The position numbers and the translations under genes were made by a program. Positions 24,400 to 33,447 of a stretch of 64,000 nucleotides of DNA are shown here, in pieces. The notes under the pieces were generated by a model. The model saw only the letters and a program-made list of their open reading frames with translations, did not search any database and was not told where the DNA came from. The stretch is from positions 248,001-312,000 of the forward strand of contig NZ_JAJIRT010000001.1 of NCBI RefSeq assembly GCF_025717675.1, read 5' to 3'. Position 1 is the first letter of the stretch, and every line of letters begins with the position of its first letter. Source of the DNA: Paucibacter sp. DJ2R-2. GTDB lineage: Bacteria > Pseudomonadota > Gammaproteobacteria > Burkholderiales > Burkholderiaceae_C.

Positions 24400-26520
24400 C
24401 TATCCATGCTCAGCCTCCTCAAATGGGGGAACAGCTCTAGCGACCTCCTTCACGTGTCCCTCATGCACGATCACCACCCGCTGCGCGCCGGCAATCGTCT
24501 CTGGTCGGTGGGCGATGATCAATCGAGTAAGTGGCATGCGGCTCAAGGCAGCTGTCACTGCGCGTTCATTCTGCAAATCCAAATGACCAGTGGCTTCGTC
24601 CAGCGCCAGGACGCGCGGCATTTTGTACAAGGCTCGCGCTAGTAAAAGTCGTTGTTTCTGCCCACCCGATAGGCCTGAGCCCAAATCACCGACCAATGTC
24701 ATGTAGCCCATCGGCATCCGGCAAATATCTCCATGCAGTTGCGCCAATTCGGCGCAAGCCTGGATGCGCGCTTGGTCCGGCTGCACATCAAAGAACGAGA
24801 TGTTATCGCTGAGTGAACCTGTCAACAAAGCATCCTCTTGCATCACTGTACCGACCTGACGTCGAAAGTTCTGCAGGCCCAGATGGCGTACCGGAATGCC
24901 ACCGAACAAAACCTCGCCTTCGCTAGGTTTAAGGAGACCCAGCGCAATCTTTAGTAACGTGGTTTTGCCAGCCCCCGAAGGCCCGGTGACGGCGACGCTT
25001 TCACCGGCTTCAATACGGAAGTTGGCATTTCGCAAAATCCAAGGCTCCCCCTCGCCGTAGCGAAAGCTGATCCCTCTGAGCTCGATACTTGGGGCCAAAT
25101 GTTGCAAATCGTTGGTTGACACTTCGTCTTTCTCGGGCGTCTCCAAGACAATATCCGCCAAACGCTCCGCATGCAGGCCAAGCATCTTAAGTTCGACGGC
25201 ATAGTTGATCAGGGCCGATACCCGGCCAGTGAACTGTGCCTTGTAACTTAGATAGGCGAACAGCATGCCCACCGTCATTGTCACCGCACCATTTTGCTGT
25301 CCAGTCATGATGAGTTTGGCACCTAGCCAAAGCACCAACAAATTCTCAAGCCCAAAGATGAAGGCATTCGCTGTCGAAAACCAAATGCTCATCTTGGCCG
25401 TGCGCACATCACGGTTTTGCACATCCACGATCAAGTTTTGCCAGCGGGCACGGCGCTCTTCCTCCCTGCCAAACAGCTTGAGCGGCGCGATGGCGCGCAG
25501 GGTTTCCAAGAAATGGGTGCTTTCTTTGGCAGCCACCACCAAGCGTTCTGCGGCGGCATCGCGGAAAGGCCGGTAGGCGGCCCAGCGCAAAAATCCATAT
25601 GCCGCGACGGCCGCCACCGTAACTCCACAAAGCGTTGGCGCGTAGACAAGCATCATCACTAAAGCTGCGATAGCCATAAGACCATCAAGAACCGCTTCAA
25701 TGGCTGCCGTAGTCAACGTGGCTTGAATGGCACCGACTGCTCCGAAGCGCGAAGTAATGTCCCCCAAGTGACGCTTCTCGAAAAAACCTACCGGCAAGCG
25801 GACTAAATGAGCAAACACATTGCCCATCCATTGCAGGGACAACGTTTGACCCAAGACCATCACCATCCAAGACCGGGCTAGGCCAATAGCAGTCTGAACC
25901 ATCAGCAGCAAGCCGAAGCCAATCACCAGCACCGCCAGCAGGTCTCGGTCCCCAGAGGTCAGCACGTCGTCTACAACTAGTTGATTGAACAACGGCGCCA
26001 CGATGGCAAACATTTCCAGCACCACGGCCACCGCAAAAATCTGCAAGAGTGAGCGCTTGAGCCCCGTCACCTTGCCAGTTAGAGCACGCAAAGACACTCG
26101 CGCTGCCGGAGCTTGGGACTTGAATTCTGCATTGGGGCTCAACTCCAAAGCCACGCCAGTAAAGTGGAGGGAAACCTCATTCATTGGCAGGCGACGTTCG
26201 CCTACAGCTGGATCCAGGATCACTGCGGCCCTGCCGCCTCTCACGACTTTCTTAAGGACGACGAAGTGGTTCAAGTTCCAGTGGAGGATGCACGGAGTTT
26301 GTAACTCACCAAGTTCATCTAGCTCCAGGCGTAAAGGGCGAGAAGAAAAGCCCAGGGCTGAAGCGTGTGAAATCAGTTGCTGCAGGGTCGCGCCCTTCAG
26401 GCTGACCGGAAACTTGCGGCGGAGGTCAGCCAGATCTTGGTGAAGGCCATGAGCACTACAAATCATGGCAAGGCTGGCAAGAGCGCATTCACTGGCTTCC
26501 GATTGGAATTGAGTTTTCAT
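24400..26520 (-). CDS. Peptidase-containing ABC exporter (C39 type) for double-glycine-leader peptides
   Basis: A 706-aa protein from the ATG at 26520; a GTG 39 bp further upstream is in frame, but C39 proteins usually begin near MKTQFQSEASEC. N-terminal C39 peptidase with Cys12 (SECALASLAMI), His85 (NHFVVLK) and Asp103 (ILDPAVG); six-TM exporter domain (about 150-450); ATP-binding domain with Walker A GPSGAGKTTLLK, signature LSGGQKQRLLLARAL and Walker B VLALDEATGHLD. Such proteins cut the leader after Gly-Gly and export the peptide with an HlyD-like adaptor and an outer-membrane channel. The matching precursor (28197) and adaptor (28586) lie upstream on the same strand. No TolC-like gene is present. 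Confidence 0.93.
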   Translation of the reverse strand: MKTQFQSEASECALASLAMICSAHGLHQDLADLRRKFPVSLKGATLQQLISHASALGFSSRPLRLELDELGELQTPCILHWNLNHFVVLKKVVRGGRAAVILDPAVGERRLPMNEVSLHFTGVALELSPNAEFKSQAPAARVSLRALTGKVTGLKRSLLQIFAVAVVLEMFAIVAPLFNQLVVDDVLTSGDRDLLAVLVIGFGLLLMVQTAIGLARSWMVMVLGQTLSLQWMGNVFAHLVRLPVGFFEKRHLGDITSRFGAVGAIQATLTTAAIEAVLDGLMAIAALVMMLVYAPTLCGVTVAAVAAYGFLRWAAYRPFRDAAAERLVVAAKESTHFLETLRAIAPLKLFGREEERRARWQNLIVDVQNRDVRTAKMSIWFSTANAFIFGLENLLVLWLGAKLIMTGQQNGAVTMTVGMLFAYLSYKAQFTGRVSALINYAVELKMLGLHAERLADIVLETPEKDEVSTNDLQHLAPSIELRGISFRYGEGEPWILRNANFRIEAGESVAVTGPSGAGKTTLLKIALGLLKPSEGEVLFGGIPVRHLGLQNFRRQVGTVMQEDALLTGSLSDNISFFDVQPDQARIQACAELAQLHGDICRMPMGYMTLVGDLGSGLSGGQKQRLLLARALYKMPRVLALDEATGHLDLQNERAVTAALSRMPLTRLIIAHRPETIAGAQRVVIVHEGHVKEVARAVPPFEEAEHG

Positions 26521-27258
26521 GAATTGAAGGCAATCAAACTTTGCAAGGATGGCCAGCACAAATCAACATGATGGCGAGGCAAATCTTGTTAATTAACAAT
26601 TCCAAATTCATAATATTAGCCAAAACAAATACATGCCGATGAATCCCAATGAAGAACGCCATTGAAAGGACACCATTCACACGCTTTATTTGTATACTTC
26701 AGTCTTTGTATACCTCAAAACTCACACCAAAACTACCAGAAAAAGAAAACTCAATGATGAGCACCAACATGAAGGCAATCAAACTCACAATCCTTACGAG
26801 ACAGAATTACGCCCCCAGCACTCATCGATATTGCGAAAAACAATCAAAAATCAATTATCTATTGAGGAAAATACTTTTTCAAATAATTTAGTCCGACAAC
26901 GAAAATCTTCGGCAATCAGAATCAAAGCGCCTATTTTCTAGCACTCAGGCAAAAAGCAAACACCAATTTCACTCAGCGCCTACTCACAACAACTCCAGAG
27001 AGTTGCAATTCGCCAACAAAATCCGGTGCCTATTAGAGTTCCTACTGCCTTTGTTGCAAAAAAATAAGCGCACCCCCAAAAGAAAAATAAATCAGCAGTC
27101 GAAGTGAATGCTTTTATCAGAGAATCACCTTCCTTGCCGACTCAGATTATTTTCCCGGCCAAGATATTCGATCAAAGTTGTATTCTTGGACTGAAAACCG
27201 ATGACAAGGCACCAGGGTGCAATGCTTGCAATTTTATTTAGCCTCACACGAGACCTCA
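26521..27258. other. AT-rich intergenic region between exporter and Clp-fold protease genes
   Basis: 738 bp of strikingly AT-rich DNA compared with neighbours. No frame on either strand gives a recognisable protein or a second GG-leader peptide. A 16-bp exact direct repeat TGAAGGCAATCAAACT occurs at 26525-26540 and 26770-26785; the first copy abuts the exporter start, so the interval may be a duplication followed by decay, or a regulatory leader. Any promoter for the exporter should be here. Confidence 0.5.
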
Positions 27259-28059
27259 TTAATGAAGCATACCGGCGCTGCCACTAGTTCTCAATCGCGG
27301 CCAAGGCTCGCAATTAGGAGCACCAATAATTCCTCCCTCATACGTGTGAGGCGGCACACTCTCCACAAGTGCCGAATAATGCGCCTCGACGGGTGAAATT
27401 TCAAAAACAACGCCTAGATCTTTCAATACCTTCAGCGATGGGGCCCATGCCATTTTCTCCATTCCGGAGCAGCGATAAATTAAACCATCCTCACCCATAA
27501 TATCGCGGGAGTAACTTTTAGGAGAAACCACTACAGCACCAAAGGCCAGCACATTACTTTCAAAGAATCTTTTTTTAAATCGTTCCTCTTCTGTTTTTGC
27601 TGTCATTGAAATAAACCTAATCGCCATAGGATCGATAAACTTCTCACCTTCCTCGAACGCGGATCTCAGAATGCTTCTTACATCACCATGGAAAATAAAT
27701 CGAGTAGATGGGTCAACAAACGCCGGTCGACGGGGCAGCAAGAAGAGGTAATTTGCACAGGCCGACCCACACCATCCAGTTATGTGTACATTAATTCCTC
27801 TTGAGTCAAAAATGTCGACCAATTTTAGTGCCGCGACGGCATCTCCGCCTGGGCTACTAACGATCACACCCTTCACTCCGTCCCAACCAAGTTTCTCAGC
27901 CCCCCGAATCCAAGTTTCTGAAACAGTTCCTGATAATTCCAACAACTCAGCTTTCGTGTATTTTGAAACTTTCGCCTCATAGATCGTGCCGGCTCTCAGA
28001 TTGCCAGTGGACGCTACCAGGACAATGAAAACCACAACCATGAGTTTAAACATTTCCAT
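27259..28059 (-). CDS. Exported Clp-fold (SDH-type) serine protease homologue
   Basis: A 266-aa protein with a signal peptide (MFKLMVVVFIVLVASTGNLRAG). The mature part has the ClpP/crotonase fold pattern: VIVSSPGGDAVAALKLVDIF with an S-P-G-G oxyanion loop, the nucleophile S99 in GWCGSACANYLFLLP and H124 in RFIFHGDV. C97 and C101 flank the serine and may form a disulfide in the periplasm. This group of exported Clp-fold proteins is widespread but functionally unassigned. It sits between the precursor gene and the exporter gene on the same strand, so a role in maturation, immunity or clearance of the secreted peptide is possible; none can be read directly. Confidence 0.7.
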   Translation of the reverse strand: MEMFKLMVVVFIVLVASTGNLRAGTIYEAKVSKYTKAELLELSGTVSETWIRGAEKLGWDGVKGVIVSSPGGDAVAALKLVDIFDSRGINVHITGWCGSACANYLFLLPRRPAFVDPSTRFIFHGDVRSILRSAFEEGEKFIDPMAIRFISMTAKTEEERFKKRFFESNVLAFGAVVVSPKSYSRDIMGEDGLIYRCSGMEKMAWAPSLKVLKDLGVVFEISPVEAHYSALVESVPPHTYEGGIIGAPNCEPWPRLRTSGSAGMLH

Positions 28060-28132
28060 TGGGCCATTACCTGAAATTTATGCTCGCGCTGAGCGGATGG
28101 AATCCGCGGGAAAAATAGTCAAAATCATCAAG

Positions 28133-28176
28133 GCACCCCTCAATTACTTTCAGAGTGAATTCATTGAAAGGGGTGC
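28133..28176 (-). terminator. Hairpin between precursor and Clp-fold protease genes
   Basis: Inverted repeat GCACCCCT (28133-28140) and AGGGGTGC (28169-28176), extendable by CTTTCA/TGAAAG inside. It lies 21 bp after the precursor stop on the minus strand. No strong T-run follows, so partial termination or 3'-end protection of the abundant precursor mRNA is more likely than a full stop, as is common in bacteriocin operons. Confidence 0.5.
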
Positions 28177-28196
28177 AGATTTCTATTAGCCTTGAA

Positions 28197-28523
28197 TCAT
28201 GGCTGCATGCCGCTAGTCGTTTTTTCTGTCCTAATGGTGGTTACTTTTCCTCCTGTGCTAATAGTGACTGAAAGATTCCCCCACTTTCCTGCCGGCAACG
28301 TAAAACTTGCCGAGCCACTTGGTGCGGTTTCCACAGTCTCCCTGACAGTTTTTTCTTCGTATTTCTCCAGCCGCATCAATCGGTCCATCATCGCAGTTAC
28401 AGTTCTGTAGAACTCATATCCGCCAGGAGTCCACTCTCCCCAGGAATTTTGCCCTGGCAATCTTGTGGCCGCTGCATCGCCGCCACTCACGACCATAGTT
28501 TCGTTGATCGATAGAATTTTCAT
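28197..28523 (-). CDS. Double-glycine-leader peptide precursor
   Basis: A 108-aa protein beginning MKILSINETMVVSGG, a textbook GG leader (hydrophobic residues at -4, -7, -12 relative to the cut, Glu at -8) for a C39 peptidase. Cleavage after GG (residues 14-15) would release a 93-aa product starting DAAATRLPGQNSWGEW. The product has no cysteine, is Thr/Ser-rich, has a central charged helix (MMDRLMRLEKYEEKTVRETV) and a beta-like C-terminal part (SASFTLPAGKWGNLSVTIST). It resembles no bacteriocin class known to me. The gene lies directly after the HlyD-like adaptor gene (62 bp) and belongs with the C39 exporter. Confidence 0.75.
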   Translation of the reverse strand: MKILSINETMVVSGGDAAATRLPGQNSWGEWTPGGYEFYRTVTAMMDRLMRLEKYEEKTVRETVETAPSGSASFTLPAGKWGNLSVTISTGGKVTTIRTEKTTSGMQP

Positions 28524-28585
28524 TTAAACTTAAATCATTCGAGTACACCGAAAAGCGTCCGGCTCGCATCCACCACACCGGCTTT

Positions 28586-29941
28586 TCATCCCCCCGGACG
28601 GGACGAATGATTCGGCGATGTGATCTGATTCTTTGTTAGAGCAGAGACTGCCATTACAGGCTCCAGCACCCACTCCCAAATCGCTCGACGGTCTTGAATC
28701 ACATCCGCATCCAAACTCATACCCGCTTTGAGTACATGCCTGCGTTCAAATGTGTTCATGTGCTGCTGCGCCAAGTTCACCGTGATGCGATACAGCGGCT
28801 CATTGCTCTGCGCCGCAGCCAACAAGGCCTGGGCTTGGCCAGCTGGTAAATCTTGAGGCGCGATAGGGGATTCACTGATCGCCACCACCTTGCCCTGAGC
28901 CATGCCGAATTTTTGAAACGGGTAGGCGGCATAGCGCAACCAGACGGTTTGGCCTTTTTGAACAAAACCGGTGGTGCGACTAGGGGCGTACAACTGCGCC
29001 TCCAATACAGCAGTTTCCTTTTCCAGTCCAACGCCAGCTGCAGCCGGTACCAAAGTGATCAAGGTTTGGCCCGCTTGAACGGTTTGGCCCAAATGAAGAT
29101 TCAAGGCGCTCACTCGGCCCGCCTGTGCAGCCGTGAGGGTCAACCCGCCACGGGCCTCGTTTTCGGTGGCTTCCTGGCTGAGACTCGCAAGCCCACGGTC
29201 CACTTGTGCCAGCGTGGTGCGACCGCCGGTTTCGTTAATAAGCAGTTCTGCTTTGGTGGCTTGGATGTCACGCTGCAATGCAGCCAAGCTGCGCTCGGCA
29301 TTGCGTTCGCGCAATTGCACGTCCATCAATTCTTCTTGCTTTTGCTGCAATTGCACTGTCGAGACAAAGCTGTCTTTTGCCAGTTCCACATACCGAGCCA
29401 AACTCTTGGAGGCCAAACCCGCCCGCAAGCGATTGGTTTCCAGTTCAGCCTGCGCTTGGCGCTCTTCGGCGCTCAAGCTACGCAGGCGATCTTGAAGAGC
29501 TTCTTTCCGCTGTCTCTGCTGTTGCTGGGCCAACAAACGCTCGGTTTCCAGACTTTGGCGGCGCTGCACCAGGGCTTGAGCATTAAGCAGCGCGGCATCA
29601 CCCAAGCCCGTTGTTCGCTCACTCCTTAAACGCATCACTGGCTGGCCAGCAGCTACCCAATCACCTTCTTTCACCAGCAACTCTGTCAACACACCAGCTT
29701 GAGGTGCGTTTACGCTGAGCATCCCTGCCGTCGGCATCAACAAGCCGGGCAACTTCGCCTTACGGGTGATCTCGCCGTATTTAGCGAAAGCAACCAAGCT
29801 CAACGCCATTGCTAGTGAGACGCCGGTTACCCAAGCAAAGCTGAGCGGGCGCCCGATGCGTATGCTGCCCAGCCATTGCACTTGAGCGGCTTGCATTGCT
29901 TCGGCTCTGAACAGTGGTGTGTTATTGCTGTCGTTACTCAC
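28586..29941 (-). CDS. HlyD-family periplasmic adaptor of the peptide exporter
   Basis: A 451-aa protein: one TM helix (about 34-52, FAWVTGVSLAMALSLVAF), a lipoyl/beta-barrel half (GLLMPTAGMLSVNAPQAGVL, then VKEGDWVAAGQPVMRL), a long coiled coil (about 120-260, rich in Q/E/R heptads) and the return half (GRVSALNLHLGQTVQAGQTL). This is the membrane-fusion subunit that joins a C39 ABC exporter to an outer-membrane channel. First gene of the minus-strand cassette. GC is intermediate between the cassette's AT-rich part and the core. Confidence 0.92.
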   Translation of the reverse strand: MSNDSNNTPLFRAEAMQAAQVQWLGSIRIGRPLSFAWVTGVSLAMALSLVAFAKYGEITRKAKLPGLLMPTAGMLSVNAPQAGVLTELLVKEGDWVAAGQPVMRLRSERTTGLGDAALLNAQALVQRRQSLETERLLAQQQQRQRKEALQDRLRSLSAEERQAQAELETNRLRAGLASKSLARYVELAKDSFVSTVQLQQKQEELMDVQLRERNAERSLAALQRDIQATKAELLINETGGRTTLAQVDRGLASLSQEATENEARGGLTLTAAQAGRVSALNLHLGQTVQAGQTLITLVPAAAGVGLEKETAVLEAQLYAPSRTTGFVQKGQTVWLRYAAYPFQKFGMAQGKVVAISESPIAPQDLPAGQAQALLAAAQSNEPLYRITVNLAQQHMNTFERRHVLKAGMSLDADVIQDRRAIWEWVLEPVMAVSALTKNQITSPNHSSRPGG

Positions 29942-30398
29942 AAAAGACCCTCAAATTGCAGGTCTCTTTGGACTGCTGCCGCGGACTGTGCCATTTCGGC
30001 CCGATGCCCAATACATCCCTCGTTTGGGGGTGGCGGCACAGCGCTCAGAGCGCTCGTTATCAGTTGCGCGCGCGTAACAACTTCAAAATGCATCGTCAAC
30101 TGGTAGAACTAGCAGGGCTAACTGTTCGGTCAAAATGATCAAGTGTCTTGCCTACGCGACACTTGATGTTTCCGTGCCAGCAATACGTTGGTTCAGCAAG
30201 GGACTGTCTTGTACCGGCGCAGCAAGGATCGCAAGTCGTAGTCGCTGCCATTGAGCCGGTTTATGGGCAGCAGACTTAGTTCCTGACAGTCTTGTGGGAA
30301 GTAAGGCGTGCAGCCCTAGAAGGCATGGCCCAAGGCTTACATCTGCAACGGCGCAATGCTGCCCTGGGCGGCCTGCCTCCCGAGCAGTTGCTGCTCAG
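29942..30398. other. Intergenic region upstream of the peptide-export cassette
   Basis: No gene recognised. It contains the presumed promoter of the HlyD-like gene, an imperfect dyad AAAGACC..GGTCTCTTT (about 29943-29972) and a perfect stem-loop at 30138-30167. Confidence 0.45.
30138..30167. terminator. Perfect 10-bp stem-loop
   Basis: ATCAAGTGTC (30138-30147) and GACACTTGAT (30158-30167) with a 10-nt loop. There is no T-run, so it could be an operator dyad, a transposon end or a weak terminator; it separates the export cassette from the IS66 debris. Confidence 0.5.
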
Positions 30399-30440
30399 GC
30401 AAACCACTGCCGCAGGTTCTGGCAATCGGCTGTCTACTTG
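30399..30440 (+). repeat. Right copy of the degenerate 42-bp direct repeat
   Basis: Matches 24292-24333 at 37 of 42 positions in the same orientation. It is followed immediately by a decayed IS66-like segment. Confidence 0.6.
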
Positions 30441-30724
30441 ACAAGAAAGCGTACGCCCCCGCGGCTCCATTCCAGCCTGACGATGTCCGTTTCGAACTGC
30501 GCCACGGCTACACGATGAACTGGCGCGACAAGCGCGGCTGTCGAGTGCGCGGCCTGGATTCACGAGCTGCTTCGATGATCCGCATCGAAGCCTTGTGGCC
30601 GGGCATGATTTCCCAGGCTATGCTGCTCCAGGCGAGCATCGACGTCAGAGCCATGGATCCGGCGCATATGGTGGGCTTGGCAGATGCGATCTTCGCTCGT
30701 ATGCATCCGGGCATCCCGTCTTGA
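30441..30724 (+). pseudogene. Remnant of a second IS66-type element
   Basis: The frame gives DVRFELRHGYTMNWRDKRGC, an eroded version of the TnpA ending seen in the next element (DIQVELHRGAIAMTINWPTS). It continues into MIRIEALWPGM, which resembles the start of TnpB (MIRIDSMW). The following ~50 residues (ASIDVRAMDPAHMVGLADAI) look like a TnpC N-terminus. The gene order tnpA-tnpB-tnpC is thus collapsed by deletions into one short frame. Confidence 0.45.
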
Positions 30725-30749
30725 ATTGACTCATCGAGGCTGCAAGGAT

Positions 30750-31016
30750 CGTGTCCACCTAAAGCATGAACTGACCCACGGCATCAGTGCCAATGTAGTG
30801 CACCGATGGCGGCAACTGGTTCGCGAAGGCAAGGCGTCAGTGCCCGCGATCCCAAGTGGCTTCGTCCCGGTGTCGCTTGCGGCGCCCGCAGCGCGACCGC
30901 CTTCCATCGCTGACATCCAGGTTGAACTGCACCGCGGCGCCATCGCCATGACGATCAACTGGCCGACATCGGCGGCGGCCGAATTCGCAGCCTGGACCCG
31001 CGAGTTGCCGCGTTGA
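30750..31016 (+). pseudogene. tnpA: IS66 TnpA, 5'-truncated
   Basis: The C-terminal ~85 residues of an IS66 TnpA: ISANVVHRWRQLVREGKASV followed by FVPVSLAAP..DIQVELHRGAIAM. The N-terminal helix-turn-helix half is missing. The stop overlaps the tnpB start by the usual arrangement. Confidence 0.7.
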
Positions 31017-31349
31017 TCCGCATCGACTCTATGTGGACGGCGGTCGAACCGCTGGACATGTACGCCGGCGCCCAGTATGCACTGGCCCGCGTGGTCAAGG
31101 TCTTCGGCGCTGCGCTTCCCCACACCGCCTATTTCTTCGCCAATCGTCGAGCCAAACACATGGAGGTCTTGGTGCACGGCGGCGTCGGCGTTTGGCTGGC
31201 TGGCTGCCCGACGGCTGCATCGCGGCAAGTTCACCTGGCCGCATAGCGTAGAAGGCACACTGAGCCTGAGTCGCGTGCAGCTCGATGCGCTCGTGCTGGG
31301 CCTGCCCTGGCAGATGATGGGCGAGGCTGGAGTCACCCGCGTGCTGTAG
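31013..31349 (+). pseudogene. tnpB: IS66 Orf2-like TnpB, frameshifted
   Basis: Starts MIRIDSMWTAVEPLDMYAGA and reads normally to HGGVGVWLAG near 31195. The conserved continuation (GWLAARRLHRGKFTWPHSVE, later ALVLGLPWQMMGEAG) is in another frame. A single indel near 31190-31200 explains it. Non-functional. Confidence 0.8.
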
Positions 31350-32790
31350 TGCAATTGCCGGAAGTGCCGATGCCTGCGGGCATCGAAACGGCAATATTCA
31401 TTCTCGTGATCCACGAAACCAAACTCTACAACCCGACACCCGCGCAGTTGCGCGAGTTGACCGAGCGACTGCTCACCGAGGTGCGCCACAAGCAGGCCAC
31501 CATCGACAAGCTCACGCACGAGAACGCGGTGCTCAAGCGGATGAAGTTCGCCGCCACCAGCGAAGTCTTCCAAGGCGATCAGCGCAGCCTGCTCGAAGAC
31601 TCGGTCGATGAAGACCTGGAGGCGGTGCAAAGCGAGTTGCAGCAACTCGCCACCAAGCCCGCTGCTCCTGAGCGCCAGATACCCAAGCGCCAGGCCATGC
31701 CGGCCGAGCTGCCGCGCCGCGAGTTCCGCCACGAGCCCGACAACACCCAGTGCGCCTGCGGCTGCCAGATGAAGCGCATCGGCGAGGACGTGGCCGAGAA
31801 GCTGGACTACGAGCCCGGCGTGTTCACGGTCGAGCGCCACATCAGAGGCAAGTGGGCCTGTGCCAAGTGCGAACGCCTCGTGCAAGCGCCGGTCGAGGCT
31901 CACGTCATCGACAAGGGCATCCCGACCGCCAGCCTGCTCTCCCAGGTGCTGGTGGGCAAGTACGCCGATCACCAGCCGCTGCATCGCCAGGAAGGCATCT
32001 ACGCCCGCTCCGGCGTCCAACTGCCACGTTCGACCCCGGTGCCGGCAAGACGCATCGCGCTTATCTATGGAGCTACTGCACCGGCCAGTTCAAGGACAGT
32101 CGCATCGTCGTCTACGACTTCGCCGAGAGCCGTGCCGGCAAGCACGCGATGGAGTTCCTGGGCGACTGGCGCGGTGCGCTGGTCTGCGATGACTACTCGG
32201 GCTACAAGGCGCTGCTGGCAAAAGGCTTGCTGGAAGTCGGCTGCATGGCGCATGCGAAGCGCAAGTTCTACGAACTCTGGGCCAACCATCGCAGCCAGAT
32301 CACCGAGCAGGCGCTGAGCCACTTCGGCAAGCTGTACGAGGTCGAGCGCGAGGTGCAGGCATCTGCACCAGAGCAGCGACTGCAGGCCTGGCAGAGCCAG
32401 GTCAAGCCTGTCGCCGTTGCCTTGCACTTGTGGCTCAAGCTGCATCGGCAGAAGGTGCCCGATGGCTCCGCCACAGCCAAGGCCATCGACTACAGCCTCA
32501 AACGTTGGGTGGCGCTCACGCGCTACCTCGATGACGCCGTGCTGCCCATCGACAACAACTGGGCCGAGAACCGCATCCGGCCGGTCGCGCTGGGGCGCTC
32601 GAACTAGCTCTTCGCCGGGAGCCTGCGGGCGGGCAAGCGGGCGGCAGCCGTGATGAGCTTGATCTAGTCAGCCAAGCTCAACAGGCTGGAGCCGTGGGCT
32701 TACCTCAAGGACGTGCTGACCAGGCTGCCGACGCAGCCGGACAGCCGAATCGCGGAACTGCTGCCGCATCACTGGGCACAGCCTGCATAG
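31349..32790 (+). pseudogene. tnpC: IS66 TnpC transposase, deleted and interrupted
   Basis: The N-terminal part (ELTERLLTEVRHKQATIDKL, zinc region CACGCQMKRIGEDVAEKLDY, IRGKWACAKCERLVQAPVEA) is in frame until about 32030. The sequence then jumps, with a frame change, to GKTHRAYLWSYCTGQFKDSR, losing the ~60 residues that carry the first catalytic Asp. The C-terminal part (VCDDYSGYKAL, NWAENRIRPVALGRS) is followed by two in-frame TAG codons at 32605 and 32665 where TGG and CAG would be expected, then the true end HHWAQPA. Dead element. Confidence 0.85.
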
Positions 32791-33114
32791 CTTGAGGCCA
32801 GATTAGCCCGTCAAGATGACTTGGCTGGACGCATGCTGCTCAACAGCGCGCTCATGCGCATGCGCATGGGCCGGCGCCTCATGCTCCCGTTTGCGGCCAT
32901 GCTACCTCGCGAAGGCCGAGCCCCGAATGAAGCTGGTGATGCGCTCCGCCAACTCGCGGTGGCCGGGCTAATCTGAGGCCGTGAACGCGGCCGCGATGTG
33001 GACCCATGCCAGCGGCGCGCTCGTGCGGCTGCGCTGGTAGGCGTCGCCTGATTTCATCGGTTCGGGGGAACTGCGCAGCCGTCCGTCCTCCCGTGCCTTA
33101 CGCCACCATAGGTG
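32791..33114. other. Unassigned debris between IS66 and the relaxase fragment
   Basis: 324 bp with no intact frame. Fragments read like degraded coding sequence on both strands, but I cannot assign a family. Confidence 0.35.
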
Positions 33115-33321
33115 CTAATAGCGGCGCCCCTCCCCTCTCGCGGCCTGGCGCGTAGCTTCCGCCTCGATCCCATAGCCACGCAGTCGATCCGCGAAGGTCT
33201 CGCGCAAGCGCTGCAGATTGGCCTTGGGCGGGTTCAGCCGCCTGCCACTCATGGACTCGGCACACACGCTCACATGCACGTGCGGGTTCTCCTGGTGCTC
33301 GGTCGGCGCCAACACCAACAT
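33115..33321 (-). pseudogene. Relaxase (mobilisation nuclease) fragment
   Basis: The frame encodes ENPHVHVSVCAESMSGRRLN and PPKANLQRLRETFADRLRGY followed by GIEAEATRQAARGEGRRY. This matches the segment of plasmid/ICE relaxases around the metal-binding histidines (H-x-H-V) and just beyond. Only ~60 residues remain, against several hundred in a working enzyme. It shows that the island, or an element it swallowed, was once mobilisable. Confidence 0.65.
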
Positions 33322-33447
33322 TTACGCGCCATCTCAGCGTGGGCAAACGAGGAGCTCTCGCTCAAATTCATCGACTCCGGGCGCAGCCACAGAAAAAAAT
33401 CTAGACCGGAAAAACCGTCGCTTCCTACGCAGTGCAATCGGTCCAAA

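Noticed and set aside
26649-26891. Possible second leader peptide in the AT-rich gap (80 codons, plus strand)
   Set aside because: No Gly-Gly site, opposite strand to the cassette, composition explained by AT richness.
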